From Candidatus Nomurabacteria bacterium RIFCSPLOWO2_01_FULL_46_18 (GTDB lineage: Bacteria > Patescibacteriota > Minisyncoccia > Phycocordibacterales > UBA9973): a stretch of 9,691 nt of DNA. The DNA is taken from positions 14,077-23,767 of the forward strand of contig MFVH01000025.1 in the NCBI GenBank assembly GCA_001786015.1, in the 5' to 3' direction. Shown piece after piece: positions 1 through 5,756 of the stretch. The first letter of the stretch is position 1; each line of letters begins with the position of its first letter. The notes under the pieces are model-generated. The model saw only the letters and a list, made by a program, of their open reading frames with translations. It made no database searches and was not told the origin of the DNA. The translations under genes were made by a program, and so were the position numbers.

Positions 1-639
1 TTCAAGCGGAATACTTCTTATCACCTCATCATAGTCGTGAGTAAAAGTGATAACGCCGGTAAAAGATAAAGTAAAACCAAGCTCGATAAATGCTTTCGCT
101 TCCTCTGTGCCACCCGCAAAAAAATGCACATCGCCCTTAACTTTGGCATGAGTTTTTAGAATTTCTAGGGCATCGGCATAAGCCTGCCGAATATGGAGCA
201 TTAGGGGCTTATTTACTTCGTTGGCAAGTTCAATCTGCTGGATAAAAGCTTTTTTTTGCTTCTCAATTGAATCCGCGTCCAGCCGATAATAGTCGAGCCC
301 GCACTCGCCTATGCCGACGACCCGCCTGTGGCGGGCAAGCCTTCTGTATTCTTCTTTATTAAATACTTCTCCTCGCGAGGTGAATTCCTTTCCTTCGGTG
401 CCCAATTCTTGTTTGTCATGAAATGAGGCATCGATATGAATGGGGTGAAGGCCGATGATTGCATAAACTCCCTCGGGATATTGCTCGGCCATTTCCAGCG
501 CCTTTCGTGAAGTATCAATCTGCGTGCCGACATTTATTACCCAAGTGTCGTTCTCTAGGGCTCGTTTAATAACTTCATCCCTGTCTTCATCAAAGGCCTT
601 GAAATTAACGTGACTGTGTATGTCTATATATTTCGGCAT
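1..639 (-). CDS. tatD: TatD-family metal-dependent hydrolase/DNase, 3' end cut off by window edge
   Basis: Predicted TIM-barrel metal-dependent nuclease of the TatD family; members are cytoplasmic 3'-5' exonucleases or DNA-repair nucleases. The frame runs from ATG at 639 to position 1 without a stop (213 codons), against roughly 255-260 for the family. The C-terminus, with the last conserved metal-binding Asp, is therefore outside the window. Visible motifs in order: HSH (residues 8-10), GLHP (63-66), GIGECGLDYY (109-118; E112 is the expected metal ligand), LHIR (148-151), VHFFAGG (171-177) and a conserved glycine-rich strand near 188-195. The start gives a canonical N-terminus, MPKYIDIHSH, but has no Shine-Dalgarno: GGG touches the ATG and belongs to a palindrome (641-706). 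It follows metG by 74 bases, an adjacency also seen in Firmicutes. Codons 103-106 (RHRR) are written by a GC-rich palindrome. Family call is secure; substrate is unknown. Confidence 0.93.
   Translation of the reverse strand, partial: MPKYIDIHSHVNFKAFDEDRDEVIKRALENDTWVINVGTQIDTSRKALEMAEQYPEGVYAIIGLHPIHIDASFHDKQELGTEGKEFTSRGEVFNKEEYRRLARHRRVVGIGECGLDYYRLDADSIEKQKKAFIQQIELANEVNKPLMLHIRQAYADALEILKTHAKVKGDVHFFAGGTEEAKAFIELGFTLSFTGVITFTHDYDEVIRSIPLE
321..335. repeat. GC-rich 15-bp palindrome inside tatD
   Basis: CCCGCC-TGT-GGCGGG is a perfect 6-bp inverted repeat around a 3-base loop, inside the coding frame of tatD just before the GIGECGLDYY motif. On the coding strand it reads as Ala-Arg-His-Arg-Arg-Val. 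I recall short palindromes of this CCCGCC/GGCGGG type as dispersed repeats in Parcubacteria genomes, but that is memory. This window holds only one copy, so dispersal cannot be shown here. Confidence 0.45.
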
Positions 640-640
640 C

Positions 641-706
641 CCAGTACTAAAATTTTAAATTTTTATAAATATTGGTCATTTTTTGTAATCAAAAATTTAG
701 TACGGG
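641..706. repeat. Imperfect AT-rich palindrome filling the metG-tatD gap
   Basis: GTACTAAA (644-651) pairs perfectly with TTTAGTAC (696-703). The stem extends by CC (641-642) with GG (705-706) across one A/G mismatch. The 44-base interior is almost all A and T. The element takes up nearly all of the 74 bases between the metG stop (716-714) and the tatD start (639), leaving one base between its end and the ATG. There is no U-run after the stem on the minus strand, so it does not look like a standard intrinsic terminator. It could be a REP/MITE-like dispersed palindrome, a processing site or a folded leader for tatD. The pairing is seen directly; the role is inferred. Confidence 0.6.
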
Positions 707-713
707 ACAAGTA

Positions 714-2174
714 TTAATCTTTGCGCAAGAACAATGGGACTTTTGGTTTTTTATTTTCTTTTATTAACTTTTTTAGTTTTTCACTCGTTTCTGGAAGAAG
801 TGGATTTAACATCCGAGCTATTGTATATAACTCGGTAATCAAATCAGTAATTAATTTTTTTCCTTTTTCTGAATCAACTTTTATAACTTTAAACGGTTCG
901 GTTTTTTGGATTTGCTGATCTACTTCTTGAATTTTATTCCAAACATAATCCATTGCTTTTTTGGTATCGAAAGTCTCCGGGATTTCGGAAAACTCTTCCG
1001 GAATAGAGTTCTCCGGCATTTCTGGACACTTTTCCAAATATTTTTCCGAGAGCGTGAGGATACGGGAAGACAAATTACCGAGCCCATTTGCAAGCCCCGC
1101 ATTATATGCTTCCTTGAATCGCTCCATAGTGAATGGGCTATCTTCAAAAGAAGAAATTTCACGTAGAAGAAAATAGCGAAGTGCGTCTGTGCTATATTCT
1201 TTAACAATTTCATTTGGATTTATAACATTCCCCAGGGATTTAGACATTTTTAGACCACCTTCGCCGGTAATAAAACCATGATAGACAATGGTATCTGTAG
1301 TCGGCAATCCTGCAGACATGAGCATCCCTTGCCACATTACCGACTGAAACTTCACCATGTCCTTGCCGGCAGTTTGAACTTTTTCTCCCCCCAACCAAAA
1401 CTTCTTAAATAAATCTTCGGGCTTGTCCCGCGAAGCTTTAGTGGAGTGGGGCCAGCCCAGGGTAGAAAGATAATTTACAAAAGCGCCAAACCAGACATAC
1501 ATGACCTGGGTATCGTCCCCGGGAACCGGGATTCCCCAACTAAGGCGCTCCTTGCTTCGCGAGACTGAAAAATCTTCCATCGCATTTTGAGTAAAATCAA
1601 CCGCCTCCTTCCTGCGCCATTCGGGAAGAACGGATTTTGGTTCTTGGAGATATTTCAATAGATCATTTCGATATTTTGTAATTTTGAAAAAATAATTTTC
1701 CTCTTCAATTATTTCAGGAGTTAAATTGGGATGAATAGTGCATTTCCCATCGACTAAATCCCTCTCGGCGATAAATTTCTCGCATCCCACGCAGTAAAGC
1801 CCTTTATATTTCTTTTTATAAATATCGCCATTCTTGTCGCAGAGTCGCCAAAACTCCTGGGCTGCCGCGATATGTTCGGGGCTGGTTGTTCGAATAAAAT
1901 TATCCGTCGAGAGATTCAGTGTTTTTTTAAGATTTAAAAATTTTTGCGCATAATTGTCCACATAATCTTGCGCTTTTTCCCCTTCCCGTTTACTCGCTTC
2001 CCAAATTTTCTGACCGTATTCATCCGTCCCGGTGCTAAAAAAAACATCTCTTCCGGCAAGGCGCCGGTGTCGCGCAACCGCATCAGACTGTACCAACTCG
2101 AGCGCAAATCCAATATGCGGATCCGCATTCACATAGGGGATGGTAGTGGTAATGTAAAAACTTTTCTTTTTCAT
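714..2174 (-). CDS. metG: Methionyl-tRNA synthetase, short form without C-terminal dimerisation domain
   Basis: Charges tRNA-Met with methionine (class Ia synthetase, cytoplasmic). The Rossmann-fold catalytic core starts with the HIGH-type signature HIGF (residues 20-23) and has KMSKS at 309-313 followed by LGN. The connective domain keeps one zinc knuckle: C128, C131, C145 and H148, the same Cys-Cys-Cys-His spacing as the single-knuckle Thermus/Bacillus-type enzymes. TAGKDMVKFQ (268-277) is the usual GKD motif. A helical anticodon-binding domain follows from about 345 and the protein ends at 486, so the EMAP-like tRNA-binding/dimerisation domain of longer MetRS is absent. The start codon overlaps the upstream permease stop as ATGA, and no good Shine-Dalgarno is visible, so translational coupling is likely. 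It ends in TAA, and the palindrome before tatD follows. Confidence 0.97.
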   Translation of the reverse strand: MKKKSFYITTTIPYVNADPHIGFALELVQSDAVARHRRLAGRDVFFSTGTDEYGQKIWEASKREGEKAQDYVDNYAQKFLNLKKTLNLSTDNFIRTTSPEHIAAAQEFWRLCDKNGDIYKKKYKGLYCVGCEKFIAERDLVDGKCTIHPNLTPEIIEEENYFFKITKYRNDLLKYLQEPKSVLPEWRRKEAVDFTQNAMEDFSVSRSKERLSWGIPVPGDDTQVMYVWFGAFVNYLSTLGWPHSTKASRDKPEDLFKKFWLGGEKVQTAGKDMVKFQSVMWQGMLMSAGLPTTDTIVYHGFITGEGGLKMSKSLGNVINPNEIVKEYSTDALRYFLLREISSFEDSPFTMERFKEAYNAGLANGLGNLSSRILTLSEKYLEKCPEMPENSIPEEFSEIPETFDTKKAMDYVWNKIQEVDQQIQKTEPFKVIKVDSEKGKKLITDLITELYTIARMLNPLLPETSEKLKKLIKENKKPKVPLFLRKD

Positions 2175-3238
2175 TGCTTGACTCGCGTCAGAGTTTTCTT
2201 TTTTTCAAGATCGTCCAAGAGCTCCATCACAAAAACAGCAAGCGGAATCGCCAAGATCATTCCCCAGACTCCCCCCAATTCGTAGCCGACTAAGATCGCC
2301 AAGATAATAACCAAAGGCGAGAGCCCGACAATGCTCTTGATAATGAGAGGCGCGAAAAGAAAAATTTCAAATTGATGGATGATGAGGTAAGCCCCGGCCA
2401 CCGTAAGCGCGCTAGAAAGCCCGCCGGAGAGATAGGAAACCGACGCCGCGGGGATAAGCGCAATAAGCGTCCCATAAGGGAAAAGCCCCATGAATCCGGC
2501 GATTAAAGCAAGTAGGAGCGCGTATTGGATCCCAAGGAGCGACAAGACCAAATAGACCAGGACCGCGTCCAGAAGCCCCAGCACCAGCTGCCCCTTGATC
2601 CAAAGGGCGATTTTCTTGCGAGAACGTTCCCAGAGATCAACCGCATAGGTTTCATATTCAATCGGCAAAATAATCCGCAGAAAATTCTCTATTCCTTTTT
2701 CCTGGATAGAGAGATAAAAAGAAATAATCACGATCAAAATAAGATTGAAGATACTGCCGAAGGCGGCGGAGAGCGTCTGGAAAAAACCGGTGGAAAGATT
2801 GGAGATAAAAGCCTTGGAGGTGGCGAAGAGGGTGGTCAGAGAAAAACTTTGCGAGAGGTTGGCGACAATGTCCTTGGCGCCGGAGAAGGCCTCATTTTGA
2901 AAATAATTCAGGAGCGATGAATCGGGAACATAAGACGACAAGAAAACGGAAAAATTATAAACTTCGGTGATGAGAAGCGGGGCAAAAAGATAAAAGAGTC
3001 CGGCCATGATTAATATTACCAGCACATAGGAAATGATTACTCCCAACACCCGGCCGATTTTTATTTTGCGGAAATGTGGAATTGCCGACTCGACAAAAGA
3101 AGCGATTACGATCGCGGTCAAAATGACTAAGATAAACTCCCGAAGGATCCAGATCAAAAAAATGCCAAGAACAATCAGGACCGCCCGGATCATCGTGCCG
3201 GTCGAGATGGAGAGAGTTACCTCTTTCTTTTCAAGCAT
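2171..3238 (-). CDS. AI-2E family (PF01594-type) membrane permease
   Basis: Polytopic inner-membrane protein of 355 residues, the usual size for the AI-2E/UPF0118 family (known members include TqsA and Na+/H+ antiporter-like proteins). Hydrophobic segments lie near residues 16-33, 35-50, 61-90, 155-177, 211-236, 238-268, 273-300 and 303-340, with a soluble stretch at about 92-150. Family signatures are the block from LLDAVL (222-227) through GIQYALLLALIAG (236-248) to FPYG (253-256), and the C-terminal block VGLSPLVIILAILVG (304-318) followed by GGVWGMILAIPLAVF (322-336). The start at 3238 sits six bases after a TATCAT -10 element, so the mRNA is probably leaderless. It appears to head a unit with metG, whose ATG overlaps its TGA stop. 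The gene is clearly richer in G+C than metG. Substrate and direction of transport cannot be read from sequence. Confidence 0.9.
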   Translation of the reverse strand: MLEKKEVTLSISTGTMIRAVLIVLGIFLIWILREFILVILTAIVIASFVESAIPHFRKIKIGRVLGVIISYVLVILIMAGLFYLFAPLLITEVYNFSVFLSSYVPDSSLLNYFQNEAFSGAKDIVANLSQSFSLTTLFATSKAFISNLSTGFFQTLSAAFGSIFNLILIVIISFYLSIQEKGIENFLRIILPIEYETYAVDLWERSRKKIALWIKGQLVLGLLDAVLVYLVLSLLGIQYALLLALIAGFMGLFPYGTLIALIPAASVSYLSGGLSSALTVAGAYLIIHQFEIFLFAPLIIKSIVGLSPLVIILAILVGYELGGVWGMILAIPLAVFVMELLDDLEKKKTLTRVKQ

Positions 3239-3244
3239 GGAGAT

Positions 3245-3253
3245 ATGATATCA
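3245..3253 (-). promoter_or_regulatory. Extended -10 promoter, probably leaderless, for the permease gene
   Basis: On the minus strand TGA (3253-3251) precedes TATCAT (3250-3245), then six bases (3244-3239), then the ATG at 3238. This puts the expected transcription start at about the A of the start codon, and no Shine-Dalgarno lies between. No convincing -35 is seen at 16-18 bases. TGATATCA is itself palindromic, so an operator role is possible. Its spacing matches the two other elements at 7698-7706 and 8900-8908. Confidence 0.6.
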
Positions 3254-3273
3254 CAAAAAGCGCAAAAAACCAC

Positions 3274-4542
3274 CTAAAATTTGAGAATTTTCAGGAATTC
3301 TCTTTTTTCGGAAAAGGGGCCGATCAGCGCGAGGTTCAGCTTCTTGTCCTTAAAAATCTCTTCGGCTAAACTTTTTATTTTGGAAGCGGTTACTTGGCGT
3401 ATCTCTTTCGCTTTCTCTTCAATGGTGTGCGTCTCTTTTTTCAAAAGCTCCTGTAGCCCGTAAAAACTCGCGATCTCGTCACTCGATTCCAGGGAGAGCT
3501 TCATGTTGCCGATCAAATATTCTTTTACTTTATTCAATTCGTCCGTAGAAATTTTCTCCGCTGTTAATTTTTTGCATTCCGCCAAGATTACTCCGATTAC
3601 TTCACCGACCCTTCGATTATCCACACCGGCGGAGATTTGAAAAAATCCATGGTCGGTATAGGAATCGTTGTGAGCGCGAACGTAATAACACACGCCCATT
3701 TCCTCGCGAAGTTTCTGAAAAAGACGCGAGCTCATCCCCCCGCCCAAGATACCCGAGAGAACCGAAAGGGCGGGGGTTTTCCGGCTGAAAAAATCGTGGC
3801 TTCGGCAAGCCAAAACGAAATGCGTTTGATCGGTTTTTTTGAATTTGACCAGCGCTACGGGCTTCGCCTGCGATTCTCGGACTTTAATTTTCGGGGGTTT
3901 TCTGCCGCGAGGGATTCTGGAAAACATTTTTTTTATCACCCCTCCCACATTATGCTTTTCGATGTCCCCGGCCACGACAATGATGGTCGCTTCCGGCAAA
4001 TAGTGCATTCCTTTGTAAGAAAGAAAGTCGGCCCGCTTCATTTTTAAAATATTTTCTTTCTCCCCCGCGATATTCCAGCCGGCTGGCTGGTCACCGTAGA
4101 GAAGCTCCATGATTAAGTCCTGAACGTGACGGGTGGGCATGTCTTGATACATGTTTATCTCTTCAATGATCACTCCCTTTTCTTTTTGCATTTCCGCTTC
4201 CGGAAAAGTGGAATTTAGATAGATGTCAAAGATCACATCGGCAATTTGCTTGAAATGTTTGGCGTCCGACTTGGCATAGTAACCGGTGTACTCCTGCGCG
4301 GTAAAGGCGTTATATTGACTCCCCAGAGCATCAAGCTCTTTAGAGATGTCGATGGCCTTAGGACGTTTGGTCGTGCCCTTGAAACACATGTGCTCCAGGA
4401 AATGCGAAATTCCGTTCACTCTCTTTACCTCGTATTTCGATCCGGCTTCAACCAAAACTAAAACCGTTACCGTCGGGTTATCCTTCATCGGCACGGTAAT
4501 CACCCGCAGGCCGTTTTCCAAAATTTTCTTCGAAAATTTCAT
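3274..4542 (-). CDS. M16B-type zinc metallopeptidase (mitochondrial processing peptidase-like)
   Basis: Two-lobed M16 peptidase of 422 residues, the normal length for one-chain bacterial M16B proteins. The inverted zinc motif HxxEH is intact at H47-F-L-E50-H51. The third metal ligand is expected 77 residues later and E128 (in GVIIEEINMYQD) fits, so the enzyme should be active. The C-terminal lobe has the family signature LGGGMSSRLFQKLREEMG (266-283), with the conserved Arg/Tyr pair at about R273 and Y287. No signal peptide is seen, so it is probably cytoplasmic; the substrate is unknown. Bacterial M16B enzymes often form pairs, but no second copy lies in this window. The ATG overlaps the glyS stop (ATGA), pointing to co-translation. 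It ends in TAG, 35 bases before the permease start. A GC-rich 9-bp hairpin (3737-3776) lies within the signature region. Confidence 0.95.
   Translation of the reverse strand: MKFSKKILENGLRVITVPMKDNPTVTVLVLVEAGSKYEVKRVNGISHFLEHMCFKGTTKRPKAIDISKELDALGSQYNAFTAQEYTGYYAKSDAKHFKQIADVIFDIYLNSTFPEAEMQKEKGVIIEEINMYQDMPTRHVQDLIMELLYGDQPAGWNIAGEKENILKMKRADFLSYKGMHYLPEATIIVVAGDIEKHNVGGVIKKMFSRIPRGRKPPKIKVRESQAKPVALVKFKKTDQTHFVLACRSHDFFSRKTPALSVLSGILGGGMSSRLFQKLREEMGVCYYVRAHNDSYTDHGFFQISAGVDNRRVGEVIGVILAECKKLTAEKISTDELNKVKEYLIGNMKLSLESSDEIASFYGLQELLKKETHTIEEKAKEIRQVTASKIKSLAEEIFKDKKLNLALIGPFSEKREFLKILKF
3737..3776 (-). repeat. GC-rich perfect 9-bp hairpin inside the M16 peptidase gene
   Basis: CCCCCGCCC (3737-3745) is perfectly complementary to GGGCGGGGG (3768-3776), separated by 22 bases. 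In the minus-strand mRNA this would be an all-GC 9-bp stem in the codons just before and over the conserved LGGGM motif. The glycine codons there explain one arm; a matching proline/alanine stretch gives the other. It may be chance or an mRNA folding feature; nothing here shows function. Confidence 0.4.
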
Positions 4543-5756
4543 TGGATTTTCCCGGATATGTATTTTTTTATATCAGCAACTTTAATTCGTTCTTGATCGG
4601 CAGTATCTCGGTCGCGGACGGTGACGGTATCATCCGAAAGAGTATCGAAGTCAATAACAATGCAAAAAGGTGTACCGATTTCGTCCTGTCGGCGATAGCG
4701 CTTACCGATGTTGCCATTGTCGTCCCACATTACCCGGCCAAATTCTGATTTTAGGGGAGCAAAAATTTTTGTGTTGGCATATTCCACAAGTTCCGGCTTA
4801 TTCTTAAGGAGTGGCGAGACACAAGCTATAACTGGCGCGATATTGGGCTTGAATTTTAAGTACGAGCGCACTTCCCCGCTTTTCTCATCCTCGGCATACA
4901 CAGAAATCAGTAAAGAAAGTATGGCTCTATCCACGCCCATCGACGGCTCTATTACGTGCGGTGCTATCTTCTCTCCCTTTTCTTCATCAATATATTCAAG
5001 TTTATGGGTATTTAAATCGAAATCTGTCCGATAAGCAAGACCAAAAAGTTCTTTGCGGCCGAACGGAAAATCAAATTCAAAATCAATCGTCCTTTTAGAG
5101 TAATGCGCTCGTTCAGCGTCAGGAACTTCAAGTTCGTGTACTTTTCCCATATCGAGTCCAATATCCTCCATCCAAGAGAGCATCTCACCTTTCCAATATT
5201 CAAAATATTTTTCCCAATCTTCGCTCCGGATAAAATATTCTATTTCCATTTGTTCAAATTCTCTTTGGCGGAAAAGAAAGTCTCGAGGAGCAATTTCATT
5301 TCTAAAAGCTTTGCCAATCTGCGCCATTCCAAAAGGAAGTTTGGGATGAAAAGCATCCACAGTATTTTTAAAATTTACAAACATACCCTGGGCAGTTTCA
5401 GGACGGAGATAGGAAACAACAGCCTCTTCTCCGGCGCCCACTTGAGTCTTGAACATCACATTGAATTGTTTTCCATCCGGCGTTGGATCTAAAAAACCAG
5501 CGACGTGTCCGGACGCTTCCCAAACTTTCGGATTCATAATGATCGCCGCATCAATGCCGTAGATATCCTGCCTCGCATCGACAAATTTCTTCCACCAAGA
5601 TTGTTTTAAATTATTTTTGAGCGCCACCCCGAAATGTCCCCAATCATAAGTGCCAGCCAGTCCACCGTAAATTTCTGAACCTGGAAAAACAAATCCACGT
5701 CTTTTGCAAAGACTTACGATTTTTTCCATTAACTTGTCATTGCCGTTTGTTTTCAT
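4539..5756 (-). CDS. glyS: Glycyl-tRNA synthetase, single-chain alpha2 type, compact form
   Basis: Class II synthetase that charges tRNA-Gly. It is the eukaryote/archaea/Thermus-like one-gene form, not the alpha/beta GlyQ-GlyS type. Seen in order: SEIYGGLAGTYDWGHFG (27-43), RPETAQGMFVNFKN (118-131), motif 2 FRNEIAPRDFLFRQREFEQ (151-169), motif 3 EPSMGVDRAILSLL (270-283), then an anticodon-binding domain from about 304 including GKRYRRQDEIGTPF (351-364). Its 405 residues are short for the family. GHVAGFLDP (83-91) runs almost directly into FNVMFKT (98-104), so the large insertion, often carrying CxxC zinc-ribbon pairs, that usually sits there is missing; the frame is open throughout. The ATG touches the upstream stop (TAAATG). 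GGAG lies only three bases before it, closer than usual. M10 is an alternative start, since the conserved part begins near there. The stop overlaps the M16 start. Confidence 0.96.
   Translation of the reverse strand: MKTNGNDKLMEKIVSLCKRRGFVFPGSEIYGGLAGTYDWGHFGVALKNNLKQSWWKKFVDARQDIYGIDAAIIMNPKVWEASGHVAGFLDPTPDGKQFNVMFKTQVGAGEEAVVSYLRPETAQGMFVNFKNTVDAFHPKLPFGMAQIGKAFRNEIAPRDFLFRQREFEQMEIEYFIRSEDWEKYFEYWKGEMLSWMEDIGLDMGKVHELEVPDAERAHYSKRTIDFEFDFPFGRKELFGLAYRTDFDLNTHKLEYIDEEKGEKIAPHVIEPSMGVDRAILSLLISVYAEDEKSGEVRSYLKFKPNIAPVIACVSPLLKNKPELVEYANTKIFAPLKSEFGRVMWDDNGNIGKRYRRQDEIGTPFCIVIDFDTLSDDTVTVRDRDTADQERIKVADIKKYISGKIQ

Noticed and set aside
641..706. Intrinsic terminator after metG
   Set aside because: The stem is long-looped and A/T-rich, and no T-run follows it on the minus strand; the tatD start comes instead.
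2525..2920. Plus-strand frame of 131 codons, very charged, opposite the permease
   Set aside because: Its charge pattern is what antisense reading of hydrophobic transmembrane codons gives; the permease frame carries the family signatures.
3637..4047. Plus-strand open frame of 136 codons opposite the M16 gene
   Set aside because: It is the antisense of a well-supported peptidase with intact HxxEH and LGGGM motifs. Its translation resembles no family and it has no ribosome-binding site.
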